Source of the DNA: Nemertoderma westbladi
Lineage: Eukaryota > Xenacoelomorpha > Nemertodermatida > Nemertodermatidae
Assembly: GCA_032718475.1 (NCBI GenBank)
Contig: JAUCBJ010005639.1
Location: forward strand, 1 to 31,929
Direction: 5' to 3'
Length of the DNA stretch: 31,929 nt
Each line of letters opens with the position of its first letter. The stretch's first letter is position 1. The notes beneath the pieces are model-generated. The model saw nothing but the letters and a program-made list of their open reading frames with translations. It had not been told where the DNA came from and ran no database searches. Below, piece after piece: positions 1 to 12,210 of this stretch. Position numbers and translations under genes: made by a program.

Positions 1-240
1 AGAACTGAATCAATTTTGACTAATTTCAGTTACAGTTACAGTTTCAGTATTCAAAGTTTTGCATTTCAGTTACAGTTACAGTTTCAGTATTCAAAGTTTT
101 GCATTTCAGTTACAGTTACAGTTTCAGTATTACAAAGTGTAACATTTCAGTTACAGTTACAGTTTCAGTATTACAAAATTGAGCATTTCAGTTTCTGTTA
201 CAGTTTCAGTCATAGATTCAATATATATGATCTCACGTAG
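1..240. repeat. CAGTTA/CAGTTT-rich minisatellite, copy 1
   Basis: Imperfect tandem array with a period of about 40-41 bp, each unit made of CAGTTA or CAGTTT hexamers followed by a spacer such as TATTCAAAGTTTTGCA. About five units run from 26 to 215. The lead-in AGAACTGAATC at 1-11 matches the start of the second copy at 2254, so the window begins inside the same dispersed repeat family. An open frame through it is only a repeat translation. Confidence 0.85.
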
Positions 241-951
241 TAAGCAGTCATCTGAAACTAAAAATGAGGCACTTTAATATATTACTGTAATATACGCTAA
301 TAATAATGTTCATTACGAAACGTCCTCTTTCTAGAGCTAATAGGTAGTTGTTGTAGGAAAGTTGGACCCACGCTATGATAATATTTTGTAACTAATAATA
401 TACTGATAGTATGTAATGAAAGTGGCACGTCACAAGATCACATTAAAGGCACCCACATTTTACTGTACATCTTGTTTCAGTGCTTGTACACTTATTGTTA
501 TCATTTATTGTTTTGGTTATAAAGCCATGCTTCTGAATCCTGCTCATTTTCCTTAATTCGTAATTTGTTTTAGTAATCATATATTTATTGTTTTGGTTAG
601 ACCCACCTCGATAAGCTGCTCCTTTCACTTTTAAGTTTAATTTTGTAATTTATAATGGTAAACTTGATCAAAATTTAATTTCCAGTGTGCCTCTAGTGTG
701 ATTGTGATATTAATACTACCGGTAATAACATTTTTCAATTTCTATTTATTACTACAACATGCTCAAATGTAGCCATTATTGTTAGATTTTACAAGTAAAC
801 AAACTGAAGAAAATACTAAAGAATGTAAGACCGGTAAACCAGTGTCAGCAGTACGGTAAAGATATGCACGTATTGTAATTTATAAAGTAATGTACATAGA
901 ACATGAAAACATAAATATAAAACAACTGAAAAAGTTACCCGAAACCGCGTT
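241..951. other. AT-rich stretch without recognisable content
   Basis: No coding signature, RNA gene or clear repeat seen on either strand. The right end (about 816-950) may be the 3' untranslated tail of the LINE fragment that follows on the minus strand, but no terminal repeat marks its end. Confidence 0.5.
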
Positions 952-1841
952 CTAATGTGGTTGTAAAATTTTATCGCGCCGTTGGGACGCCTTTGCCAAA
1001 AAAATTGCCAGACATTTGATTTTTTCAATAGAGTTTGAGCCTACTAAGTCTTTATATTTATTTAATGTGGGGTTTCCGTGGTAACGAGCAGACAAATGAA
1101 TTACTCTGAGATCCTGATAGACTGGGCATTTTAGCAAAAAGTGATTTCATCCTCAATAACCGCAAACATACAGACAGGGCAATAACGTTCATTACGGGGT
1201 GTGCTATTCCATCTACCTTGCTCGATCATTAGGGAGTGAGATGATGTACGGAATCTCGCAAGCGAGCGACAGAGTCTGGGGTACCTGTGTAGAACATTCA
1301 GGTAGGATTCCTCCTGGAACAAATACTTAACGTAGAGCAGCGATTTGGGAGAAGAACTCACTAGTGACCACCACTGTTGGATATAATTATCTTGGAGTCG
1401 TGTCCTGAGCTCTGCTAAGAATAGGGTTTGGTGTTCTACGTACTGGTTGTCCCAAATTTCCCGGAAGCCTAAGGATCCTAGAAGGTCCCGAACATTGGAG
1501 GCCCAGTTAACTGAACTGAAAACCAAGCAGTCATGAAGTTGGAGAAGATAGGCCTTCTTAACGAGACGGTAGTTAGGGAGATTCAAAATACGAATCCAAT
1601 ACTTAATAATACTAAGTTTTCTGGAAATTGAGAGCGGAAAACAACCAGTTTCACCATACACCATAAAATCGGGTGTCGAAGTCTTGACGCCGAGTATAAA
1701 TTTAAGAAATTTTAGAACGATCCGATTAATAGCATCCGAATTATGAAAACCCCAAACTTCGCAGGAGTACATTAATATAGGACGGATAAGAGAATTAAAC
1801 AGATGCAGCTTAAGTTTAAATGATAAATTGGGAACCAACAT
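952..1841 (-). pseudogene. C-terminal fragment of a CR1/L2-like non-LTR retrotransposon
   Basis: Two overlapping minus-strand frames (1131-1841, then 952-1137) make up the region after the reverse transcriptase catalytic core. Near the start, PILMYSCEVWGFH is the post-RT thumb signature of many non-LTR elements. Near the end, CPVCMFAVIEDEI followed in the other frame by LKCPVYQDLR is the C-terminal Cys/His zinc motif of the CR1/L2/Jockey group. The break between frames lies at about 1131-1140, in a T-rich run, and looks like a one-base loss. No endonuclease or RT catalytic motif remains, so the copy is 5'-truncated, as is usual for LINEs. The clade call is by motif memory; L2, CR1 or a Jockey relative are all possible. 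Confidence 0.75.
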
Positions 1842-2250
1842 TAATAATTAATAATATAAATATACAGTATATCCGTTAATATCCCTCTACCATTAGGCCT
1901 AACTTTTCTTTGTTTATCTAAAACATTTACATTTAATATGAAGCAAAAGTGGTGATAAGGCTGATAATAGTCTAATAGTTGAGTCCGATGAGCATAGACT
2001 ATATGCTAGATCTTCGTTCACTACTTGACTCTCCAAATAAATCACATTTGAGCTAAGTGGGCAATGGGTCTTTGATTTTATATTGTGTAATATTATGGTT
2101 TTGTTCAGAAGTGGAAAAAACGAGATTGTTTTTTTTATAACAATGTTTTAAAAATGATACCTATGGTAACCACTGTTATTCATTTATTAAACTATACTCT
2201 ATACTTTATTACAATACTGTTTTAAATGCTTATTCATGTTAATTGTGTGA
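1842..2250. other. AT-rich spacer, nothing recognised
   Basis: No open frame of note, no tandem repeat and no RNA gene seen. It lies between the truncated LINE fragment and the terminal-inverted-repeat minisatellite. Confidence 0.5.
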
Positions 2251-2450
2251 TTGAGAACTGAATCGGATTTTGTTAATTTCAGTTTCAGTTTCAGTTATAG
2301 TATTCAAAATACGTAATTACAGTTTCAGTTACAGTTACAGTATTCAAAGTTCGCAATTACAGTTACAGTTATAGTTACAGTATCAAAAAAATCATCAAAA
2401 CCATTCAGTTACAGTTGCAGTTACAGTATAATTACAGTTACAGTTCTCAA
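2251..2450. mobile_element. Minisatellite bounded by inverted termini (possible MITE), copy 2
   Basis: TTGAGAACTG at 2251-2260 is the exact reverse complement of CAGTTCTCAA at 2441-2450. Between them is a CAGTTA/CAGTTT hexamer array like that at 1-240, with the same lead-in. Outside, GTGA on the left and CACTAG on the right extend the inverted match with one gap, giving ends of the form TAGTGTTGAGAACTG, reminiscent of hAT termini. I could not confirm a target duplication. The right end abuts the first readable codons of the BEL/Pao relic. Confidence 0.55.
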
Positions 2451-2451
2451 C

Positions 2452-3039
2452 ACTAGTGAACAAGTAGCACATGCCGAAATATCGGAAACCGAGCAAAGTA
2501 ATAACTTAGAAAATAATGCCAGCATAGGTCTAGATGGTCCGCAAACCCAAGAAATACAGCATCTAGAAGATGCTGCAATTTGCAATATCGAAAATGTAGA
2601 GCCAGTGAGTACTACGCCTAATGTGTGGCTGTCCGTTGTACCAGTAAGGATCAAGGTAGAAGGTAAGTCACTAACAACATATGCGCTACTCGATGGAGGC
2701 TCCACCAGCTCAGTAATCGACACACTAATTATAGACACATTACAAATTACAGTTCCTGAACAAGTCGAAATAAAGGCCAAGACGGTATTCGACCCCTGTA
2801 AGTTAGTTCAAGTTGGTAAACTATCATTCCAGGTAACCCCTGTAGATGGCAAAACGCAGACCAAACGTGGATTCTTCTTAGACATGAAACATGTTTACGT
2901 AGTTTCCCAGTACACCCATAAGTATCGTAACGACCACACTAAATTAAATTTAAACAACTGGCCACATCTACAGAATCTAACCCCACTACTAGAAAACCCC
3001 GATATAGATGTACCGCAGGTGACTATTCTAATTGGGTAG
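2452..3039 (+). pseudogene. BEL/Pao polyprotein: aspartic protease segment
   Basis: The frame is open from 2452; the first Met is at 2605, but this is an internal piece of a polyprotein and not a true start. The motif TYALLDGGSTSSVID (Asp codon at 2692-2694) matches the retropepsin-like active site of BEL/Pao proteases, with DGG where D-S/T/E-G is usual. The segment ends VTILIG at an in-frame TAG (3037-3039). The same frame continues immediately with sequence typical of the family (NYPQVHRN, then FGWCVVGP), so the stop is a point lesion and not the natural end. The gag part, including zinc knuckles, is absent. Confidence 0.8.
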
Positions 3040-3954
3040 AATTACCCTCAAGTACATAGAAACGACAAGATCCTAGAGGTCGATGACCCGGAAGCACCCA
3101 TAGCTATCCGAACACCATTTGGATGGTGTGTCGTTGGACCAGTAAACCAGGAAGAAGACCCAATAATGAGTAATAATTATTTCATTCAAGAAGACATGGA
3201 ATTCCAACAAGGGACAAACGCACTAATTTTACAATCCCTAGGACTAGAGCAATATGGCCAAGCAGAGAAGAGTACTTATACTTCAGAATTAAAGGAGGAG
3301 GAACTTAGTATGTCAAGGAACGACAAAAAGGCGCTAAAAATACTACAAGACACTACTAGTTTCATAAATGGGCATTATTGCGTAGGAATGCTCTGGAAAG
3401 AGCGACCACCAGTATTGCATAATAATTATCCCTTAGCTAAGGTAAGGTTACAAGGGTTATTAAAGAGATTAACAGGTAAACCGGATAAGTATCTGCTTTA
3501 TGATAATATGATAAAGGAATATGAAACTAAAGGCTACGCGAGAAAGCTAGATTTAAGTGAGCAACAACATGTAAGTAATCAAACGTACTACTTGCCGCAC
3601 CATTATGTGGAGCGCGCAGCAAAACCTGGCACAATACGCATTGTAAAAGATGCCGCCGCCAGATACAAGGGGGAATGTCTTAATGACTGCCTCTTACAGG
3701 GTCCTAACTTGACAAATAAAATTATAGGAATTCTATTGCGTTTCCGCAAGGGAAGCATTGCCTTCATAGCAGACATAGAAGGCATGTATCATCAGGTGAA
3801 AGTCACCGATGAGGATAGCGACAGCTTAAGATTTTTATGGAAGCCAATAGGTAGTAACCAAATAGAAACTTACAAAATGCTTGTACATTATATTTGGTGC
3901 TACAGATTCGTCGTGCATTGCCACCCACACTCTAAGGAGAACCGGGTTGGATAA
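3040..3954 (+). pseudogene. BEL/Pao polyprotein: N-terminal reverse transcriptase
   Basis: Continues in frame after the TAG at 3037. It holds the connector between protease and RT (FGWCVVGP) and the RT palm motif A, IADIEGMYHQV, around 3760-3800, whose first Asp is a catalytic metal ligand. TIRIVKDAAARYKG resembles the R-V-V-F-D-A-S block of Pao RTs. The true frame leaves this one at about 3885-3900, where a one-base change moves YKMLVHYIW into the frame that reads IFGATDSSCIATHTLRR. After that point this frame is nonsense up to its stop at 3954. Confidence 0.8.
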
Positions 3955-6679
3955 TGCAGACGAATTTGATGAAAATGTAATAAACAGTGTACTAACATCA
4001 TTTTATGTAGATGATATCTGTGAATCCTTAGATACAGTTCCAGAAGCAATAGACCTGGCTCAACAACTCATTGCTTGCCTTTCCAAAGGTGGGTTTAGAT
4101 TACACAAATTCATGTCTAATTCTAGAAAGTTTTTAGAGGCATTGAATGTCTCACACTTAGGTAAACAATACATAAACTTAGACCTGGACAACCTCCCAGC
4201 CACAAGAGTGTTGGGTGTCATTTGGGACACCCAATTGGATAATTTTAACTTTAATTTCCAGAAAAAGGACGCCCCTCTAACTAAGCGAGGATGCATAAGC
4301 GTTGTAAACTCAATATTTGACCCTCTGAACTTTTTATCCCCCTTTGTAGTGAAGGGAAGATTAATTGTACGAGATATATGGCATTCCGGTATTGGTTGGG
4401 ACGAACCAATACCACAGGAATACATCAAAAAATGGACCAAATGGTCTCAACAAATTGCCGAACTGTCCGTCATACAGATACCCAGAGTGTACCATAGCTT
4501 TACTCAGGCATTAGAAAATATAGAGTACCAATTACATCACTTTTGTGACGCCTCCGAAGTAGCATGCGGTTGCGTTTCATATCTTAGAGTTGAAATGGAT
4601 GGCCATATAACAGTATCATATTTATTTTCCAAGGTTAAAATTTCCTCAGTTTCTAGCGGGTTATCAACGCCCAGACGGGAGTTGCAGGCGGCAGTAATAG
4701 TCGCTGACGTTGGCCGAACTCTCAAGGAAGAACTCAACCTTAAAATCGAAAAGTCAACATTTTGGTCTGACTCCAAAGTAGTTCTAGGATACATAAACAA
4801 TGAGGACAAAGAGTTTAAAAGGTATGTAACTAACAGAGTAAATCATATTCTAGAACAATCCGAATGTAACCAATGGCTTTTCATTCAAGGTGAACTAAAT
4901 CCAGCCGACGACATTAGCAGGGGACTCAGTGCTAAAAGGTTGAAGGATCGTCGTCAATGGTGGTATGGGCCCACTTTCCTTTCTCAAGACGAATCCCAAT
5001 GGCCCGGAATCCAAAACAAATCAGAATGGACCGACGCCATTAGAGACGATCCTGATGTGAAAATTCAATATACGGGCGAAATATCAGAGGTCGATAACGA
5101 TAGTGAAGTCTCTGATGACGTCACGGAGGGGACAGAGGATTTCTGGTATAGTATTCTGGAAGAACTTCACACCAAAAAGGTAAGATTTAAGGACAGTTGT
5201 GAATCAGACATGAACGACAGCACAATAGAAGCTATCACTAAAATTATAGACAGGAATTCATCCTGGAATAAGGTAAGAATATTATTCGCCTGGTTGATGA
5301 GGTTATGTAAGTACTCTATCGATCCATGCAAGACTATCATGTTAAAAAACACAGTGGTAAGTGCTCAGGAGCTAGAAAAATCCGGCAAAAGGCTTCTGTT
5401 CTTTACACAAACGCAAACATTCAAAGAAGAATATAAATGCCTATCTAATAAATCCCCAGTGCCTAGAAATAGCCCAATTGCAAAGCTTAGCCCCCACCTA
5501 GGTAATGACGGATTAATCAGAGTAGGTAGTCGTATCAGTAAGGCGCCAATATCATATGACGCCGCATACCCAATTATTCTACCAAAGAAACATTCAATAA
5601 CACGGGCGTTGATATGGGACGTACATACAAAATTAGGTCACGCAGGATACTCACGCGTTGTATGTAAGCTTAGAGAAAAATATTGGATACTTAGCGTACA
5701 AGCAATAACTAAAGCCATGACTGGAAAATGCTTCATCTGCCGCTGGATTAAATCAAGGAGAATGGAACAATTGATGTCACCATTACCAGCATCGAGACTA
5801 ACGCCATACGAGCCCCCATTCACTTATTCCACAGTGGATATGTGGGGACCCCTATACACTTTAAGAGGTCGCAGTACCACTAATAAAAGATACGGAATAT
5901 TATTCACATGCCAAAACTGCAGAGCAGTTCATCTTGACATCGCAATGAATGCATCAGCTGACGCATTCATCGACTCTGATAACGGCTCAAACTTTATCGG
6001 GGCCGAGTCAGAACTTAGAAGTAACTTACAAACCTGGGAAGATGAGTTAGTTGAATTCTCAAGGCCGAATGGGACTGAATGGCACTTCTTGACACCACTA
6101 GCGCCCCACACGGGTGGAGTACATGAAAGGTTAATACAGATAGCTAAAAGAACCATTCTAGCCATAATTAATAAAAATTTAGTAACCGATGACACATTAC
6201 TCACAAGTATAACAGAGGTGGAATCAATAATGAACAGTCGGCCGCTTAGTATCGTAAATAACGACATCACAGGTGAGGAACCACTCACACCTAACCACTT
6301 CCTTCTACAGCGTCCTGCCTACAACGTACACATAGGGCCAGTTTACGATAGTGACTCTTATTCTACTCGTACTTGGCGTCAATCCCAGCTAATAGCCACT
6401 AACTATTGGGAGAGGTGGCTCAGGGAGTACGTAGTGACTTTACAAACCAGAAACAAATGGAACCGTGAACGTGATAACCTGCGGGTAGACAACGCAGTAC
6501 TGATCTATGATGATCATCAGCCTAGATCACAGTGGCAATGAGGACGTATCATCCAAGTGTTCCCAGATGCCGACGGAATTGTCCGCCATGCTTCAGTAAA
6601 AACTCCAGCAGGGGTTTATAAGCGTCACGTAGATAAGCTTTGCTTATTAGAATCTGACGTTATATCCATTGAAAAATAG
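3881..6679 (+). pseudogene. BEL/Pao polyprotein: RT C-terminus, RNase H, integrase
   Basis: The RT catalytic box FYVDD is at 4001-4015. The Pao RT tail follows (RGCISVVNSIFDPLNFLSPF, about 4290-4345), then RNase H (HFCDASEVACGC, about 4540-4573; STFWSDSKVVLGYI, about 4755-4797; NPADDISRG, about 4900-4926). The integrase HHCC zinc region runs from about 5618 to 5745, with catalytic Asp 5837-5839 (VDMWGPL), Asp 5978-5980 (SDNGSNF) and Glu 6125-6127 (GVHERLI). About 47 codons separate the two Asp residues, fewer than the 65 or so I expect, because SADAFI joins directly to DSDNGSNF; this suggests an in-frame loss of about 20 codons. An in-frame TGA (6539-6541) cuts off the last 46 codons of a DUF5641-like tail; the same frame runs on to TAG at 6677-6679. 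Confidence 0.88.
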
Positions 6680-7426
6680 AAATGTTTACATTATATTACA
6701 TTAATTATTTTCAGGGGGTGTACGACATTCATACAGTACTCTTGGAAACCCTCAGCAATGTAGATGCAATCAGAGGCATGTACCGTACCTCAGATGAGAC
6801 AACGGACAACCACATAAAGGGCAACCACTAGAAGATAATAAAGAACATTAATTATTCATATGAACCATAAATGACGGTGAAGGGACTTTTACAATAATAT
6901 ATTTCTCTATGTTGTGCATTTTATATATAGTATTATATGTACTGTTTTATGTAGTTCAATGTTTATTGCATTTATATATTTAGTATTATAGTTTGTGCAA
7001 TACGATTTCTCACTAACACTCACTAACATTTATCTCATTTAACATTTCTCTCAAACATTATTATCAGACTATATTGACAAGACTAGTTTCGACCACAGAG
7101 ACAGAACGAAATAATCTAAAATCGTCACTCTAGTCTATGCTATATACTATATACTAGCTACCGTATGTTATACTGTACTATACAATCTCTATAATAATCG
7201 ATATTAAAATAAAATAAATAAATAGATAAATAATAAAATTTAAAATTAAAAACAAATTAATAATAATAGACCCTTATCTCAAATGAATGCTATTCGGTAA
7301 AATAAAGTAAAAGAAAAGGGTTGCAAATAAAAAAGGAAAGTAGACACGGGCAAACAGTCTACTAGCGCCCTTCCCCCACAAAAAAAATAAAATAAAATTT
7401 CTTTGAGATTTTGGCTTCGCAATATC
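6680..7426 (+). other. BEL/Pao 3' non-coding region
   Basis: AT-rich sequence between the end of pol and the polypurine tract, with A/T-only stretches near 7200-7260 and 7380-7400. No reading frame or RNA gene seen. An env-like gene is not present. Confidence 0.6.
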
Positions 7427-7438
7427 TCAAGGGGGGAC
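7427..7438 (+). promoter_or_regulatory. Polypurine tract of the BEL/Pao element
   Basis: A purine tract centred on GGGGGGA directly precedes the TGTTACAG that opens the LTR. This is the plus-strand priming site position in LTR retroelements and fixes the element orientation as plus. Confidence 0.75.
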
Positions 7439-8620
7439 TGTTACAGATTGTACATGACCAGTAAAAAAATACCCCTTATTTCGTACAATGCTTGTAACAA
7501 GTCAGCTCGAGCATATTAGCCCACAAAATCCAACCGCTAGCATTCAATATAATATAATGTTTATAATATCAGCTGATATCTACTACTATACATTCTTGGC
7601 CGGGTAATCTAATTGCTACATTCACTATTCAACTCTCACCAATTATCACCACCTCCAACACCGCATACAATGACAATAAGACACATTGACCTATGACAGC
7701 TCTCCTTTACAACTTCCCTGTCCCTTTGTATCTCAACCTATTTAATCAACTAACAACTGCGATGAAATTCATTCTGTTATTAGGGAATCCGAAGTGTATC
7801 TTTTTACCGAACATATTTTGATGATATTAAATTCTAACATTCTTCAATAAACATTCCTGTTATTACTATTATGTTATCACAATGTTTTTCGGTCATTAAG
7901 ATTAAATCACGCATAACTAACAGAATCAGAGCGATTAAAGTAAAAAACGCTCACACGGTCTTTTATTTAAAGGGGGTGCAAACGGAATTTGAAGACCCAC
8001 TATCGTATAGCCCAACTCTAAAGCCCATATATTATTTTTATTAATTAATTTACAAACTGTTTCATTCACCAACATTTATGTGACAGATGATATCCATTTG
8101 TGTGGCCCGTCCAGTCATTTTTGATCTATTCTTTACCATATTTGATTGAAGCGCCACCTAACATCGCTTTAGCAACATTTGCTCTGTTGTTGTAAATGCT
8201 TCCTCATGTGACGTAGTGGTGCTATTGGGCGGCTTCAGACTACTACTGTATATAAGCTTAAACCCATGGTTATCTCTCACTCTTACCGGTACTGCTTATA
8301 GTACAGTTTTTATCATGTGATCGGTAATAAGGCCACGGTCAATTTTATTGCCTGGAAATTATTGCATCTGTAGTATTCTTTATAAAATTAATTTTTCAAT
8401 AGATTATTCTTTATCTATTACTTAATATTGTTCAATAAATACATTCGAATATTATTTGATATAAATAATTCCTGTGTTAATTATAATTATTTGTTGAAAC
8501 TTAGTATTAATATAATATCGCTGATACGCCAAAGGAAAAACACTTTATTTGAAAGGTAGGTCTCTATAATTGAACATTACGGACAAACGTGTTAGACCTG
8601 TTACCGAGAACGGCGTAACA
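7439..8620 (+). repeat. 3' LTR of the BEL/Pao element
   Basis: Starts TGTTAC at 7439 right after the purine tract and ends GTAACA at 8615-8620, a 6-bp inverted terminus in the usual TG...CA form. The internal order fits an LTR: a TATA box TATATAAG at 8249-8256, then AATAAA at 8434-8439, then a short U5. Another AATAAA lies at 7846-7851. The right boundary is inferred, because the 5' LTR is absent and no target duplication can be checked. Confidence 0.6.
8249..8256 (+). promoter_or_regulatory. TATA box in the BEL/Pao LTR
   Basis: TATATAAG about 810 bp into the LTR and about 180 bp before an AATAAA (8434). The spacing suits a U3-R-U5 layout. Confidence 0.45.
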
Positions 8621-9207
8621 CACCCTATTCCATTATAATTACCGTATGGCGATATTCCCAATCAGTAATACGAGTGAAGCTTTCAATATCGATGGTATCA
8701 TGATTGATTGAGTATTGTCGTGATTGAATATATGATTGAAAAATATGTTTCCTCTAAAGGGAAACACAATTCCAGACTAAACTCTTCGTAAATAATCAGT
8801 CAGTCGTTTACCTTAATTAATCGTGCCGCCTCATTCTCGCGGGACTGTTTACACTAGTGAATTACAGTACATAAAGACCCCCTCTAAAATCTACAAATTT
8901 TAACATCTGCTTTTTTGTTGGTATGTAGATTTCGCTAGTCTGAATCCGACCGTAGTGAATGATAACAAGTAGTGAAAAGTTTTCATAAAATTTGAAAGTT
9001 ACAATTTTTAGCTAATTATTTTTCAATTCAGGTTTTCGGGGGCGCAAAACCTATTGGAAAATATTTCAAAATGATCTGATTACTATAAATTACTGGCTGT
9101 TTTAGTAATCTACGTAGGCAAAAAATGAAAAAAAAAACAAATAAACAGCACTTTTCAGTTTGAACACAAAATTTTCCATTCACTTACACGAAGCTATTGC
9201 TATTAGG
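8621..9207. other. Spacer between BEL/Pao LTR and satellite
   Basis: AT-rich, no coding sequence, RNA gene or obvious repeat recognised. Target-site duplication for the LTR cannot be tested here. Confidence 0.5.
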
Positions 9208-11962
9208 ACAGGGTTTAAACTAACTAAGGAACAAAGGTTAGAACAACGGTTAAACTAACTGACGACCAAAGGTTAGGACATCGGTTAAAGTATCTAAGGA
9301 ACAAAGGTTAGGACATCGGTTAAACTAACTGAGGAACAAAGGTTGGGACAGCGGCTAAACTAACTGAGGAACAAAGGTTAGGACATCGGCTAAACTAACT
9401 GAGGAACAAAGGTTAGGACATCGGTTAAACTAACTGAGGAACAAAGGTTAGGACATCGGTTAAACTAACTGAGGAACAAAGGTTGGGACAGCGGCTAAAC
9501 TAACTGAGGAACAAAGGTTAGGACAGCGGTTAAACTAACTGAGAAACAAGGTTAGGACATCGGCTAAACTAACTGAGGAACAAAGGTTAGGACAGCGGTT
9601 AAACTAACTGACGACCAAAGGTTAGGACAGCGGTTAAACAAAATGACGACCAAAGGTTAGGACATCGGTTAAACTAACTGAGGAACAAAGGTTGGGACAG
9701 CGGCTAAACTAACTGAGGAACAAAGGTTAGGACAGCGGTTAAACTAACTGAGGAACAAAGGTTGGGACAGCGGCTAAACTAACTGAGGAACAAAGGTTAG
9801 GACAGCGGTTAAACTAACTGACGACCAAAGGTTAGGACAGCGGTTAAACAAAATGACGACCAAAGGTTACTAACTGAGGAACAAAGGTTGGGACAGCGGC
9901 TAAACTAACTGAGGAACAAAGGTTAGGACAGCGGTTAAACTAACTGAGGAACAAAGGTTAGGACAGCGGTTAAACAAAATGACGACCAAAGGTTAGGACA
10001 TCGGTTAAACTAACTGAGGAACAAAGGTTGGGACAGCGGCTAAACTAACTGAGGAACAAAGGTTAGGACAGCGGTTAAACAAAATGACGACCAAAGGTTA
10101 GGACATCGGTTAAACTAACTGAGGAACAAAGGTTGGGACAGCGGTTAAACTAACTGAGGAACAAAGGTTAGGACAGCGGTTAAACAAAATGACGACCAAA
10201 GGTTAGGACATCGGTTAAACTAACTGAGGAACAAAGGTTGGGACAGCGGCTAAACTAACTGAGGAACAAAGGTTAGGACAGCGGTTAAACTAACTAAGGA
10301 ACAAAGGTTAGGACAGCGGTTAAACTAACTGAGGAACAAAGGTTAGGACAGCGGTTAAACAAAATGACGACCAAAGGTTAGGACATCGGTTAAACTAACT
10401 GAGGAACAAAGGTTGGGACAGCGGCTAAACTAACTGAGGAACAAAGGTTAGGACAGCGGTTAAACTAACTGAGGAACAAAGGTTAGGACAGCGGTTAAAC
10501 AAAATGACGACCAAAGGTTAGGACATCGGTTAAACTAACTGAGGAACAAAGGTTGGGACAGCGGCTAAACTAACTGAGGAACAAAGGTTAGGACATCGGT
10601 TAAACTAACTGAGGAACAAAGGTTAGGACAGCGGTTAAACTAACTGAGGAACAAAGGTTAGGACAGCGGTTAAACTAACTGAGGAACAAAGGTTAGGACA
10701 TCGGCTAAACTAACTGAGGAACAAAGGTTAGGACATCGGTTAAAGTATCTAAGGAACAAAGGTTAGGACATCGCTTAAAGTAACTAAGGAACAAAGGTTA
10801 GGACAGCGGTTAAACTAACTGAGGAACAAAGGTTAGGACAGCGGTTAAACAAAATGACGACCAAAGGTTAGGACATCGGTTAAACTAACTGAGGAACAAA
10901 GGTTAGGACATCGCTTAAAGTAACTAAGGAACAAAGGTTAGGACAGCGGTTAAACTAACTGAGGAACAAAGGTTAGGACAGCGGTTAAACAAAATGACGA
11001 CCAAAGGTTAGGACATCGGTTAAACTAACTGAGGAACAAAGGTTAGGACAGCGGTTAAACTAACTGAGGAACAAAGGTTAGGACATCGGCTAAACTAACT
11101 GAGGAACAAAGGTTAGGACATCGGTTAAACTAACTGAGGAACAAAGGTTAGGACATCGGTTAAACTAACTGAGGAACAAAGGTGAGGACATCGGTTAAAG
11201 TATCTAAGGAACAAAGGTTAGGACATCGCTTAAAGTAACTAAGGAACAAAGGTTAGGACAGCGGTTAAACTAACTGAGGAAGAAAGGTTAGGACAGCGGT
11301 TAAACAAAATGACGACCAAAGGTTAGGACATCGGTTAAACTAACTGAGGAACAAAGGTTAGGACAGCGGTTAAACTAACTGAGGAACAAAGGTTAGGACA
11401 TCGGTTAAAGTAACTAAGGAACAAAGGTTAGGACAGCGGTTAAACTAACTGAGGAACAAAGGTTAGGACATCGGTTAAACTAACTGAGGAACAAAGGTTA
11501 GGACATCGGTTAAAGTAACTAAGGAACAAAGGTTAGGACAGCGGTTAAACTAACTGAGGAACAAAGGTTAGGACATCGGTTAAACTAACTGAGGAACAAA
11601 GGTTAGGACATCGGTTAAAGTAACTAAGGAACAAAGGTTAGGACAGCGGTTAAACTAAATGACGACCAAAGGTTAGGACATCGGTTAAACTAACTGAGGA
11701 ACAAAGGTTAGGACATCGGTTAAAGTAACTGAGGAACAAAGGTTAGGACATCGGTTAAAGTAACTGAGGAACAAAGGTTAGGACATCGGTTAAAGTAACT
11801 AAGGAACAAAGGTTAGGACATCGGTTAAAGTAACTGAGGAACAAAGGTTAGGACATCGGTTAAAGTAACTAAGGAACAAAGGTTAGGACAGCGGTTAAAC
11901 TAACTGAGGAACAAAGGTTAGGACATCGGTTAAAGTAACTAAGGAACAAAGGTTAGGACAGC

Positions 11963-12040
11963 TTGTTTCAATGTTTCAATGTTTATTTTACCCTTCAAAT
12001 AATAATTCAAAATAACAATAACTCAGTATAAACAGCGCTC
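11963..12040 (-). mobile_element. LINE 3' tail inserted in the satellite, copy 1
   Basis: Non-satellite insert. Read on the minus strand it ends with an AATAAA-containing stretch followed by ATTGAAAC repeated twice. A short octamer tail at the 3' end is typical of CR1-like LINEs. No coding sequence remains. It is followed by the satellite variant GCTCAAACTAACTGATGAAC. Confidence 0.5.
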
Positions 12041-12210
12041 AAACTAACTGATGAACAAGGTTAGGACATCGGTTAAACTAACTGAGGAACAAAGGTTAGG
12101 ACATCGGTTAAAGTAACTAAGGAACAAAGGTTAGGACAGCGGTTAAACTAACTGAGGAACAAAGGTTAGGACATCGGTTAAAGTAACTAAGGAACAAAGG
12201 TTAGGACAGC

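Larger units (their letters stand above)
2452..8620 (+). mobile_element. BEL/Pao LTR retrotransposon, 5'-truncated and inactive
   Basis: Order: protease (2605-3039), RT start (3040-3954), RT end, RNase H, integrase and DUF5641-like tail (3881-6679), non-coding region (6680-7426), polypurine tract (7427-7438), one LTR (7439-8620). The 5' LTR and gag are missing; the left edge is the minisatellite at 2251-2450. The domain order and the Pao-type RT tail identify the BEL/Pao superfamily. At least four lesions break the polyprotein: an in-frame TAG at 3037, a frameshift near 3885-3900, a likely in-frame deletion near 5972 and an in-frame TGA at 6539. Confidence 0.9.

Noticed and set aside
16-240. 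74-codon plus-strand frame
   Set aside because: It is a translation of the CAGTTA minisatellite (Ser/Phe/Gln repeats).
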